Below are positions 47,180-54,713 of a stretch of DNA of 64,000 bases, piece after piece. The stretch is from assembly GCA_039583695.1 (NCBI GenBank), contig JAVKSL010000008.1, forward strand, positions 6,878 to 70,877, written 5' to 3'. A model generated the notes under the pieces. It did not search any database. It was not told the origin of the DNA and was given only the letters and a program-made list of their open reading frames with translations. How positions within the stretch are numbered: position 1 is the first letter of the stretch; every line of letters begins with the position of its first letter. Position numbers and translations under genes: made by a program. The stretch is from JAVKSL01 sp039583695. Its GTDB lineage: Bacteria > Actinomycetota > Acidimicrobiia > Acidimicrobiales > JAJPHD01.

Positions 47180-48571
47180 GTGAGCGCTGTGATCCCGGAG
47201 CGGGTAAGGCCGCTGGTCGAGCAGACCGCCGAGCTGGCACAGCGCTTCGAGGCCGCAGGCAAGAGGCTCTACCTAGTGGGTGGCGTGGTCCGTGACGCGA
47301 TCATCGGCCAAGCCCTCCCCGAGGACTACGACCTCGACCTGACGACCGACGCCCGCCCCGAGGAGGTCGAGGCGCTGGTGTCGGGCTGGGCAGACGCCGT
47401 ATCGGTGCAAGGCAAGCGCTTCGGGACGATCGCGGCGATCCGCCGAGGCAGGCACTTCGAGATCACCACACACCGGGCCGAGTGCTACGACCCCGACTCG
47501 CGCAAGCCAAAGGTGGCTTACGCCGAGCAGGTGGAGGTGGACCTGTCCCGGCGGGACTTCACGGTCAACGCGATGGCATTGTGCCTTCCCGATCTTGCCC
47601 TGATCGATCCCTTCGACGGCTTGGCCGACCTGGCGGCTGGGCGTCTTCGGACGCCGCTTGCCCCCGAGGCCTCATTCACCGACGATCCCCTACGAATGCT
47701 CCGGGCGGCGCGCTTCATCGCTCGCTTTGGCTTCAAGCCTGACCCGGAGCTGGTGGAGGCGGTCCGTGCTCTTCACGGGCGGCTGGAGATCGTCTCGGCG
47801 GAGAGGATCCGCGACGAGCTGGACAAGCTGGTGGTGGTGCCCAATCCGTCGCCTGGGCTGTGCTTTGTCGTCGACACGGGGGTGGCGGAGGACTTCTTGC
47901 CGGAGCTGCCGGCGATGGCCCTGGAGCAGGATCCGATCCACCGGCACAAAGACGTCCTGGCTCACACCATCGCCGTGGTCGAAAAGACCAGTCCCGACCG
48001 CATCCTGCGCCTGGCTGCCCTGTTTCACGACGTGGGCAAGCCAAGGACCCGCGCCTTCGGTCCAGAGGGAGTGTCTTTCCATCACCACGAGGTGGTGGGT
48101 GCCAGCATGACCCGGGAGCGCATGAGACAGCTGCGATACTCGACTGAGGACATCGTGCAGGTCTCGGAGCTGGTGGCCCTTCACCTGCGCTTCCACACCT
48201 ACCAGCTGGGCTGGACAGACAGCGCGGTACGCCGTTACGTGCGCGACGCCGGGCTGCTGCTGGACCGCCTGAACGAGCTGACCCGGTGCGACTGCACAAC
48301 CCGTAACGCCGCGAAGGCAAAGGCGCTGGGCCTGCGCATGGACGAGCTGGAGCGCCGCATCGCCGAGCTGGCGGGCAAGGAGGAGCTGGCAGCGCTGCGC
48401 CCCGACCTGGACGGGATCAAGGTGATGGAGGTGCTTGGCGTCAAGCCCGGCCCGGTGGTCGGACGGGCACTGTCCTTCCTGCTGGAGCTGCGTTTGGAAG
48501 AGGGCCCCCTGGGGGAGGAGGAGGCCACTCGCAGGCTCCTTGGGTGGTGGGAGAGCCAGGAAGCATCATGA
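47180..48571 (+). CDS. pcnA/cca: CCA-adding tRNA nucleotidyltransferase
   Basis: 463 residues. Pol beta-type head domain: LYLVGGVVRDAIIG, DYDLDLTTDARPEEV (metal-binding Asp-x-Asp), GTIAAIRRGRHFEITTHR, RRDFTVNAMAL. Then RNA-binding region RMLRAARFIARFGF and the HD domain ALFHDVGKPRTRAFG with HHHEVVGA. This class adds or repairs the 3' CCA. It matters here because the tRNA-Sec gene does not encode CCA. GTG start; 106 bp separate it from holB. Confidence 0.94.
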   Translation: MSAVIPERVRPLVEQTAELAQRFEAAGKRLYLVGGVVRDAIIGQALPEDYDLDLTTDARPEEVEALVSGWADAVSVQGKRFGTIAAIRRGRHFEITTHRAECYDPDSRKPKVAYAEQVEVDLSRRDFTVNAMALCLPDLALIDPFDGLADLAAGRLRTPLAPEASFTDDPLRMLRAARFIARFGFKPDPELVEAVRALHGRLEIVSAERIRDELDKLVVVPNPSPGLCFVVDTGVAEDFLPELPAMALEQDPIHRHKDVLAHTIAVVEKTSPDRILRLAALFHDVGKPRTRAFGPEGVSFHHHEVVGASMTRERMRQLRYSTEDIVQVSELVALHLRFHTYQLGWTDSAVRRYVRDAGLLLDRLNELTRCDCTTRNAAKAKALGLRMDELERRIAELAGKEELAALRPDLDGIKVMEVLGVKPGPVVGRALSFLLELRLEEGPLGEEEATRRLLGWWESQEAS

Positions 48572-48615
48572 CTTCGGGCGCTTTCCCGGTGTGAAGTGGC
48601 AGTTGTCGGCGTGAC

Positions 48616-48924
48616 TCACCGAGCAATGCCGGCCAGGCGGCACTGGGGTTGGACCAGGTGGGCAAAGCTGTCGCGGCGGCCAAGCTCCGCCGCACACAGG
48701 GTCCGGGCGGCGGGCCCGCAGTCGTGGATGACGGTCCCCCCCGTCGCCATGGCCACCACCACGTTGACGCAGCCGTGAGCTGAAGGCGCCGCTGCGCTTG
48801 GGCGTACCACGGCCCATGCGCCAGCGCCGAGCAGTGCGGCGAGCAACACCAGCGCCACCGCCACGATGGAGCGTCCGGACCGGATTGTCAGTGGTTCTGC
48901 GGGCCAGGGGAGGCTTCCTGCCAT
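48616..48924 (-). CDS. Hypothetical small membrane/secreted protein
   Basis: 102 residues. ATG 48924 followed by a signal-anchor segment SIVAVALVLLAALLGAGAWAVV, then an extracytoplasmic part with conserved-looking cysteines (HGCVNVVVA, HDCGPAARTLC, QPQCRLAG; four Cys). No family recognised. It lies downstream of the glnB terminator, same strand. Confidence 0.7.
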   Translation of the reverse strand: MAGSLPWPAEPLTIRSGRSIVAVALVLLAALLGAGAWAVVRPSAAAPSAHGCVNVVVAMATGGTVIHDCGPAARTLCAAELGRRDSFAHLVQPQCRLAGIAR

Positions 48925-48948
48925 GAGGGTGTCCAGTCTCGATAAGGA

Positions 48949-48980
48949 AGGACCCGGCCGGCGTACGCCGGCCGGGTCCT
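48949..48980 (-). terminator. Strong hairpin downstream of glnB
   Basis: GGACCCGGCCGGCG at 48949 pairs perfectly with CGCCGGCCGGGTCC ending at 48980 (13-14 bp stem, 4-base loop). It is 15 bp past the glnB stop, on its transcribed strand; a short GGAAGGA purine run follows. Confidence 0.85.
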
Positions 48981-48994
48981 TCGCCAACAGGTCC

Positions 48995-49333
48995 TTACAG
49001 GGCTTCGGTGCCCCGTTCGCCGGTGCGGATGCGGATGACCTCGTCCAGATCCGCCACCCACACCTTGCCGTCGCCGATCTTTCCAGTGCGCGCCGCGTTG
49101 GTGAGCGTCTCCACCAGGGCCGGGGCCTCGGCGTCGCCCACCACGATCTCCATGCGCAGCTTGGGGACCAGGTCGACTTGATACTCCGCCCCGCGGTACA
49201 CCTCGGTGTGCCCGCGTTGGCGTCCGTAGCCCTGGACCTCGGTGACTGTGAGGCCGTGGATGCCAGCTTTTTGCAGAGCATCCTTTACCTCATCGAACTT
49301 GAACGGCTTGATCACTGCGACGACGAGCTTCAT
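48995..49333 (-). CDS. glnB: Nitrogen regulatory protein P-II
   Basis: 112 residues. Begins MKLVVAVIKPFKFDEVKDAL, continues VTEVQGYGRQRGHTEVYRGAEY (T-loop with the Tyr that is modified by adenylylation/uridylylation), VPKLRMEIVV, GKIGDGKVWV. It senses 2-oxoglutarate/ATP and binds the AmtB channel. It overlaps the amtB stop (ATGA), the usual amtB-glnK arrangement. Confidence 0.95.
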   Translation of the reverse strand: MKLVVAVIKPFKFDEVKDALQKAGIHGLTVTEVQGYGRQRGHTEVYRGAEYQVDLVPKLRMEIVVGDAEAPALVETLTNAARTGKIGDGKVWVADLDEVIRIRTGERGTEAL

Positions 49334-50733
49334 GACTCACCTCCCATGGACAGCTGCGGTCCCCCGATCCGCTCGACACCTGTCGAGCTGGGGTAGGCCT
49401 CCTCGCCGTGGATGGCCAGGTCGCCGATCTCCAGGTCTTCGTCGGGCATCCGCAGAGGGATGAACAGCCCAATGAGCTTGAGCAGCACGAACGTCACGAA
49501 GGCGTCCCAGACGATGATGGTCAGGGCGGCCCCAGCCTGCGCGATCAGCTGCTTGGGGTGACCGTACAGCGCACCGGTGACCGACGACGCTGACGACCCC
49601 TTCGCACTCCCGGCCGGGTACTCGATGATGTTGGGGTTGGCGAACACGCCCACCAGGAGGCCTCCTGTGAGGCCGGCTACGCCGTGGGTATGCACGACTC
49701 CCATCGCGTCGTCCACCTTTTGGAACAGGCGCGTCTGGCTGAGCTTGTTGAACGAGAACCAAACGACAGTGCTGCCGATGAACGACATGAGCAATGCCCC
49801 CACGCCGTCCACGAAGCCTGCAGCGGGCGTGATCACCACGAGACCCACGATCAGGCCATTGACCGCGCCGAGGAAGGTGGGCTTGCGCTCCTTGCTGGCA
49901 AACGTGTCCCACAGGATCCACGTGAGGCAGGCGCCAGCAGCGCACAGGTTGGTGTTGAGGACGGCGGATGCGGCGTCGGCTCCGGCGAAGTACGGGTCGC
50001 CTCCGTTGAAACCGTTCCAGCCGAGCCACAAGATGCCGGCTCCCACAGCCACCATCATCAAGTTGTGGGGCACAAATCTGTTCCGGTCCCTAGCGAGGCG
50101 GGGCCCTATGACCGCAGCTGCGGTGAAGCCTGAAACGCCGGCCGCCAAGTGGATGACGTAACCACCCGAGAAGTCGACCGCTCCGCGCTGAGCCCACCAG
50201 CCCCCGCCCCATACCAAGAAGGCGTTGACCGAGTAGGCGAAGGTGGACCACAGCGGCACGAAGATGGCCCAAGCCTTGAAGTTGATCCGCCCGAGCACGC
50301 TACCCAGGAAGAGCAAGGGGGTGATGGCGGCGAACACGAACTGGAAGTAGACCAGGCTGGCCTGAGGGAAACGGAAGGTTGGCTGGAGCCCCGGTCCGAC
50401 AAGCAGGGGAATGTTGGCTTGGCCCTGCTCGGAGACGTGACCGAGGACGTTGCCAGGGACGCCGATGAAGTTTCCGAGGATGCCGGGTCCGAGGTGGGCT
50501 GGAGAGCCGAAGCCCATGTCGAAGCCCCACAGGACCCAGACGACGAGCACCGCGGAGAAGCCGGTGAACGCCATCAGCATGGTGTTCACCGCCCATTTCC
50601 GCGGGACGAGGCCCCCATAGAGGACTGCGAGGCCGGGCAAGCTCATTAGCCCGACCAGCGTGCCAGCGGTGAGCTGCCAGGCGTTATCTCCTGCGCTCAG
50701 GTAGCTGGGATATGGAATCAGTGAGGCAATCAA
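49330..50733 (-). CDS. amtB: Ammonium transporter
   Basis: 467 residues, 11 TM segments. Family signature around VVWVLWGFDMGFG, phenylalanine gate and conserved His twin: the second His in VVHTHGVAGLTGGLLVG, the first in GGYVIHLAAGVSGFTAA. The sequence YGGLVPRKWAVNTMLMAF is the N-terminal conserved block. It conducts ammonium, controlled by the co-translated PII protein. Two GlnR-like boxes lie upstream. Confidence 0.95.
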   Translation of the reverse strand: MIASLIPYPSYLSAGDNAWQLTAGTLVGLMSLPGLAVLYGGLVPRKWAVNTMLMAFTGFSAVLVVWVLWGFDMGFGSPAHLGPGILGNFIGVPGNVLGHVSEQGQANIPLLVGPGLQPTFRFPQASLVYFQFVFAAITPLLFLGSVLGRINFKAWAIFVPLWSTFAYSVNAFLVWGGGWWAQRGAVDFSGGYVIHLAAGVSGFTAAAVIGPRLARDRNRFVPHNLMMVAVGAGILWLGWNGFNGGDPYFAGADAASAVLNTNLCAAGACLTWILWDTFASKERKPTFLGAVNGLIVGLVVITPAAGFVDGVGALLMSFIGSTVVWFSFNKLSQTRLFQKVDDAMGVVHTHGVAGLTGGLLVGVFANPNIIEYPAGSAKGSSASSVTGALYGHPKQLIAQAGAALTIIVWDAFVTFVLLKLIGLFIPLRMPDEDLEIGDLAIHGEEAYPSSTGVERIGGPQLSMGGES

Positions 50734-50852
50734 TTCGAAGATGCTCCTCTCGGTCTGGGGTTCCCCGGATCTCAGGGTCCTCGTTGCTCAGGGTCCTTGG
50801 CCCCCAGAGGGTCCTCGGATCACACACACTGGGCCATGGTGATGTCGAGACC

Positions 50853-50868
50853 GTTTCGCGTTTGTTAC
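50853..50868 (-). promoter_or_regulatory. GlnR-type box upstream of amtB
   Basis: Read on the minus strand: GTAAC-6 bp-GAAAC (GTAACAAACGCGAAAC), a perfect half of the GlnR consensus gTnAC-n6-GaAAC. It lies 120 bp before the amtB start. Confidence 0.6.
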
Positions 50869-50907
50869 GTCAGAATGAACTCGTGTTGCAATCAGCGCAC
50901 GCCCTTC

Positions 50908-50934
50908 GTAACCGAGAGTTCACAAAGCGGAAAC
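50908..50934 (+). promoter_or_regulatory. Second GlnR-type box, toward the membrane-protein gene
   Basis: Plus strand GTAAC-6-TTCAC-6-GAAAC: three half-sites with 6-bp spacing. The last two fit gTnAC-n6-GaAAC with one mismatch. It is 36 bp upstream of the start at 50970. Confidence 0.5.
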
Positions 50935-50969
50935 ACGTTTGCCACCGAGCTGGCCTAGGGTCGGCATCC

Positions 50970-51317
50970 ATGAACGTGACTACGATCAAAATGGTTCAAA
51001 CGGAGCGCGGGCTTGGTTTCGGGGCTGCCGCGATAGCTGTGTTCTCGTTCCTTACTCTTTGGGTTCCCAACCTGGGTCACAGTGGGGGTCATGTCACCGG
51101 GGGCGCGTACCTGGCGATAGGCCTGATCCTTGCTGGGGCGATCCTCCTGGCCACGTTCAGTCGCCGCCTGGTCCTGCTCACGGCCGCGATGGCCTTCACC
51201 TGCGTCGGACCCTGGGGTCCTGAGCACCTGTTCCAGCTCCTGTTCATGATTGCCACCGCCTGGCTGGTCCTCAGGCTGGTTCGCACGTCAATTGGCTTAC
51301 GGGCCAGCAGGAGCTGA
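50970..51317 (+). CDS. Hypothetical four-helix membrane protein
   Basis: 115 residues. Predicted TM segments near GAAAIAVFSFLTLWVPNLG, AYLAIGLILAGAILLATF, LVLLTAAMAFTCVGPW and LFQLLFMIATAWLVLRLV. No family recognised; similar short proteins occur as unannotated membrane proteins in actinomycetes. It is divergent from amtB across a 236-bp region with two GlnR-like boxes, which suggests nitrogen-linked expression. Confidence 0.75.
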   Translation: MNVTTIKMVQTERGLGFGAAAIAVFSFLTLWVPNLGHSGGHVTGGAYLAIGLILAGAILLATFSRRLVLLTAAMAFTCVGPWGPEHLFQLLFMIATAWLVLRLVRTSIGLRASRS

Positions 51318-51324
51318 GGCGTCA

Positions 51325-51387
51325 GGGCCACTGGTGGGGGCTCCAGGCCCACTGGTGGGGGCTCCGGGCCCACTGGTGGTCCCGGGC
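51325..51387. repeat. 20-bp noncoding tandem repeat, three units
   Basis: Three imperfect copies of GGCCCACTGGTGGGGGCTCC directly after the membrane-protein stop. The units are partly self-complementary (CCAC-TGGTGG), so they may fold. Confidence 0.85.
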
Positions 51388-51419
51388 ACAAGAGCCACCT
51401 CATTGCCGTGCGTCTGTTT

Positions 51420-52160
51420 TTAGATACCTTCTTTGCGTGCCTTGATCACCAACGTGTGGGGGACCATTAGGAATGCATCTCTCCAGTGGGCGCTGCGCGG
51501 TCCGGCGGCGGCCGGCTCCGGCTCGAGTATCGCCTCGACCCTGTAGCCCGAGCGCAACAGGTCACTGTAGAGCTCGGGAATCGAGTGGCGGTACTCGGTG
51601 AAGGCGGCGCCATCGCGCTCGTAGTCGATGGGGGAGTGATCGAACCATGAGCGCACGATGCCCATGGTGGCGTCGTCGATGATTGCGTAGGCGGGATGTG
51701 GGAGGCTGAACACGAGGTGGGCGCCGACCTTGAGGACCCGGTGCGCCTGGCGAAAGACTCGTCGCAGGTCCTCCACGAAACCGAATGTGTGGGCGGAGAA
51801 GACGAGGTCGATTGTGTCGGCCCGCCAAAAGGCCAGATCGGCGATATCGCCCTGCCGGAACTCGACCCTCACCTGCTCGTGCTCCGCCAGCCGGCGCGCG
51901 TAGGCGATCTGCTGGGAGGAGAAGTCGATGCCGATCGCGGTGGCTCCTGCCTTGGCGAAGGCTACCGAGCATTGGCCCCCGCCACAGCCCAGCTCCAGGA
52001 CCCGCTTCCCACGTAGGTCCCCGAGCAGTCGCAGGTCGGCCTCAGAGCCGATGTCGGGGCCGTAGTGAGCTACATCGCAGGAGAGCTGGGAGGACGCCTG
52101 GTATTGGGCCGAGTGCTGGTCCCACGCGGCAAGGTTGTCATTGGGCACAGTGACAATCAT
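51420..52160 (-). CDS. Class I SAM-dependent methyltransferase
   Basis: 246 residues. Rossmann motif I VLELGCGGGQCSVAFAKAG, acidic end of strand 2 AIGIDFSSQQIAYARRL, motif with D in GDIADLAFW, and post-motif FSAHTFGFVEDLRRVFRQ. The domain resembles UbiE/Methyltransf_11-type small-molecule methylases. Starts with ATG; the N-terminal NLAAWDQHSAQYQ is common in this group. Substrate unknown. Its transcription follows ino1 on the same strand after 79 bp containing half of a repeat. Confidence 0.87.
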   Translation of the reverse strand: MIVTVPNDNLAAWDQHSAQYQASSQLSCDVAHYGPDIGSEADLRLLGDLRGKRVLELGCGGGQCSVAFAKAGATAIGIDFSSQQIAYARRLAEHEQVRVEFRQGDIADLAFWRADTIDLVFSAHTFGFVEDLRRVFRQAHRVLKVGAHLVFSLPHPAYAIIDDATMGIVRSWFDHSPIDYERDGAAFTEYRHSIPELYSDLLRSGYRVEAILEPEPAAAGPRSAHWRDAFLMVPHTLVIKARKEGI

Positions 52161-52200
52161 GCCCGATCTGAGCGGCCCTTGCCCACCTACCTAGCTGTCG

Positions 52201-52306
52201 TTAGGGCCTGTACGAGAACAACCTGGGCGGCGAAGCCGTTCAAATGCGGTCCTCATCAGGGCTATAGCTGTGCCCGCCGCCCAGGTTGTTCTCTGCCAGG
52301 CCCTTA
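52201..52306. repeat. 106-bp near-palindromic repeat, copy B
   Basis: Begins TTAGGGCCTGTACGAGAA and ends TTCTCTGCCAGGCCCTTA. It differs from copy A at seven positions. Arms pair over about 28 of 31 positions. On the minus strand it encodes the last 21 residues (from KGLAENNLGG) and the stop of ino1, then extends into the intergenic region. Confidence 0.93.
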
Positions 52307-53385
52307 GCCCCGGTAGGCGCCCCGTCGGCGAACTCCTCCACCATGCGCTGCGCCACGTCGTCGTGGTACTGGACCGGCGGGGACTTCATGAAGTAAGCAG
52401 ACGGGCCGAGCAACGGACCGCCGATACCCCGGTCGAGGGCGATCCGGGCGCAGCGGATCGCGTCGATGATCACTCCAGCCGAGTTGGGCGAGTCCCAGAC
52501 CTCCAGCTTCAGCTCCAGATTGAGGGGCACGTCGCCAAAGTTGCGGCCCTCCAGGCGGATATAGGCCCACTTGCGGTCGTCGAGCCACGGAACATGGTCC
52601 GACGGGCCGATGTGGACGTCGTGCGCGGAGATGCCGTTCTCAATCTGGCTTGTCACCGACTGGGTCTTGGAGACCTTCTTGGACTCGAGGCGGGAGCGTT
52701 CCAGCATGTTCTTGAAGTCCATGTTGCCGCCCACGTTGAGCTGGTAGGTGCGATCCAGCGCCATTCCCCGGTCCTCGAAGAGCCTGGCCAGGATGCGGTG
52801 CACGATCGTGGCTCCCACCTGGCTCTTGATGTCGTCGCCTACTATCGGGATTCCCGCAGCACGGAAGCGCTCGGCCCAAGCCGGGTCGCTGGCGATGAAG
52901 ACCGGGATCGCGTTCACGAATGCCACGCCGGCGCTCAGGCAGGCCTCGGCGTAATGACGCTGGGCAGCCTCGGATCCCACAGGCAGGTAGGCGACCAGCA
53001 CCTCGGCGCCCGCCGAGGTCAGAGCAGCCGCCACGTCGACCGGCGCGGCGGGGGACTCCTCGATGGTCTCCCGGTAGTACTGGCCCAGCCCGTCGAGGGT
53101 GGGTCCCCGCTGCACCACGACGCCCAGGTTGCCCAGGGTCGCGAAGCGGATCGTGTTGTTGGGGGGGACAAGGACAGCCTTGCCCAGGTCCAGTCCGACC
53201 TTGGCTGCATCCACGTCAAAAGCTGCCACCACCTCCACGTCGCCCACGTGGTAGCCGCCCAGCACCACATGCATGAGACCGGGGACCACGTCATCGGGGT
53301 TGGCGTCCCGGTAGTACTCGATGCCCTGGAGGAGGGCACTTGCGCAGTTGCCCACGCCGGCGATGGCTACGCGGATCTTGCTCAT
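52240..53385 (-). CDS. ino1: Inositol-3-phosphate synthase
   Basis: 381 residues. Glucose-6-phosphate to 1L-myo-inositol-1-phosphate, the entry to inositol, phosphatidylinositol and mycothiol. VAIAGVGNCASALLQGIEYY is the NAD-binding start; LVPPNNTIRFATL, LPVGSEAAQRHYAEACL, IPIVGDDIKSQVGATIVHR, NVGGNMDFKNMLE and SPNSAGVIIDAIRCARIA follow. The conserved protein normally ends near MVEEF; here it continues with ADGAPTGA and 21 residues encoded by the 106-bp repeat. ATG overlaps the padR stop (ATGA). Confidence 0.95.
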   Translation of the reverse strand: MSKIRVAIAGVGNCASALLQGIEYYRDANPDDVVPGLMHVVLGGYHVGDVEVVAAFDVDAAKVGLDLGKAVLVPPNNTIRFATLGNLGVVVQRGPTLDGLGQYYRETIEESPAAPVDVAAALTSAGAEVLVAYLPVGSEAAQRHYAEACLSAGVAFVNAIPVFIASDPAWAERFRAAGIPIVGDDIKSQVGATIVHRILARLFEDRGMALDRTYQLNVGGNMDFKNMLERSRLESKKVSKTQSVTSQIENGISAHDVHIGPSDHVPWLDDRKWAYIRLEGRNFGDVPLNLELKLEVWDSPNSAGVIIDAIRCARIALDRGIGGPLLGPSAYFMKSPPVQYHDDVAQRMVEEFADGAPTGAKGLAENNLGGGHSYSPDEDRI

Positions 53386-54101
53386 GTGCTTGCTACCTTT
53401 CGTGGGGTGGGCTCGGCAGGGTCGCCGGGCGATACGGTGGTGCGAGCTCGTTCGGCCTCGATGAGCCGATCGAGCCAGTCGATGTCGCCATCGAGGGACT
53501 CGGCGCCGTGCTCGGCGAGGGCCACGCGCCACGTGTCGGTGCTCTGGGTGAGGGCGCTGCGGGCGCGACGCTGGGTGAGCACAGCCCTGCGGCGTTCCAG
53601 GAGCGCAACGCGCGCCTCGGGCGACAGGTGCTGGGCGAAGGCCAGGCGCAGGGCGAAGCATCTGTCGTCCTCCGCCTCCCCGGCGGTGTTGTCGCCAGCC
53701 AGAAGGCGCTTGAACATGGCTTTTCCGACGTCGGTGATCGCGTACACCCGGCGCTGGCGGGTTGTACGGGCGCCTGCCACATAGCTGCTCCGCGCCCTGG
53801 CGGTGGCTCTGGTAGCCCGAAAGGCGGCCCGCTCGCCTGTGAGCGACCCGGTCATCGGGATCCGTCCCGGCTCCTCAGGGCCGGCACCTGACCGGCTGCC
53901 CGCTCCTACACCCCCGGGAGCGCCAGCCGGGGGGTTCAAGGCGACGACGGCCCCGCTTGCCTCCAAGCGAGCCAGCGCGGGGTACAGCGACCCAAACGAC
54001 ACGCTCACCAAGAAGCCCAGCGTCTCCCCCAGCCGCTTGCGCAGCTCGTAGCCGTGAAGCTCCTGCTCCTCCAGCAATCCCAGTATGGCCAGCTCCAGCA
54101 C
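53382..54101 (-). CDS. PadR-family transcriptional regulator
   Basis: 239 residues. N-terminal winged helix LELAILGLLEEQELHGYELRK, then VSVSFGSLYPALARLEASGAV; C-terminal dimerisation helices after RRVYAITDVGKAMFKRLL. A 45-residue Gly/Ala/Arg-rich insertion lies between the helix-turn-helix and the wing. GTG 54101 is chosen because the conserved LELAILGLL begins there. ino1 overlaps its stop, as with Rv0047c-ino1 in M. tuberculosis, so it likely regulates ino1 and itself from the palindrome just upstream. Confidence 0.88.
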   Translation of the reverse strand: MLELAILGLLEEQELHGYELRKRLGETLGFLVSVSFGSLYPALARLEASGAVVALNPPAGAPGGVGAGSRSGAGPEEPGRIPMTGSLTGERAAFRATRATARARSSYVAGARTTRQRRVYAITDVGKAMFKRLLAGDNTAGEAEDDRCFALRLAFAQHLSPEARVALLERRRAVLTQRRARSALTQSTDTWRVALAEHGAESLDGDIDWLDRLIEAERARTTVSPGDPAEPTPRKVAST

Positions 54102-54124
54102 TCTTGCTCCGATGCGATGTATCG

Positions 54125-54140
54125 TGTCGATATATCGACA
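54125..54140. promoter_or_regulatory. Perfect 16-bp palindrome, probable PadR operator
   Basis: TGTCGATATATCGACA, 24 bp upstream of padR and about 67 bp from the divergent DUF5318 gene. An AT-rich island with a TATA-like centre, fitting an operator overlapping a promoter. Confidence 0.7.
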
Positions 54141-54206
54141 GTGTAACAGGTTGTCGCTGCTTGTCCCACTTCGCTCCCTGCTGGCTCGTCGGGATAATCT
54201 GGAGGG

Positions 54207-54614
54207 GTGAGCTTCGGTCCAGCGTCGGTGCAAGGGGGCAGCAAAGGCTGCCTGCCGGGCCAGATCGACTACCGGCTGGCGCGCAACGCTGTTGTCCGAG
54301 AGTTCCGCCAGGGTCATCTGTCCAGGCTGGACGTGTGCGATGCCCACCCCGAGCTCCTTCGCGTCGCTCGGCACCTGGGTCAGCCGACCGCTGAGGACTG
54401 CCCGATCTGTGGCGACGGTGTGGTGGTCCACGTCTCGTTCGTGTTCGGGCCCCGCCTCCCCCCCGGCGGCCGGTGCGTGACCTCACCTGCGGAGCTGACC
54501 AAGCTTTCCAGGGGAGTCGCCCAGGTCGCTTGCTACGTGGTCGAGGTCTGCCCTGCCTGCTCGTGGAACCACCTGGCCCGGATGCAGGTGATGGGCGGCC
54601 GTCCCCGGGACTGA
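54207..54614 (+). CDS. DUF5318 family protein
   Basis: 135 residues. Contains QIDYRLARNAVVREFRQGHLSR, then LDVCDAHPELLRVARHLG, a zinc-ribbon pair CPIC and CPAC (in DCPICGDG and EVCPACSWNHLAR). Corresponds to Rv0049 near ino1 in M. tuberculosis. The start GTG 54207 has GGAGG almost touching it, so the true start may be further in (e.g. GTG 54228). Role unknown; probably binds a metal. Confidence 0.85.
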   Translation: MSFGPASVQGGSKGCLPGQIDYRLARNAVVREFRQGHLSRLDVCDAHPELLRVARHLGQPTAEDCPICGDGVVVHVSFVFGPRLPPGGRCVTSPAELTKLSRGVAQVACYVVEVCPACSWNHLARMQVMGGRPRD

Positions 54615-54713
54615 GCGCCACCGGGTGGTCATTATCGCCAAAGGAACGAGCTCGACTAGCCTGATTGGCGCCGCCGGCAGCCAACCTGGCGCTGGACGGT
54701 AGGAGGCATTGCC

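Noticed and set aside
48616..49281. Long minus-strand frame over glnB
   Set aside because: Only the last 102 codons (from 48924) look like protein; the rest is glnB in another frame.
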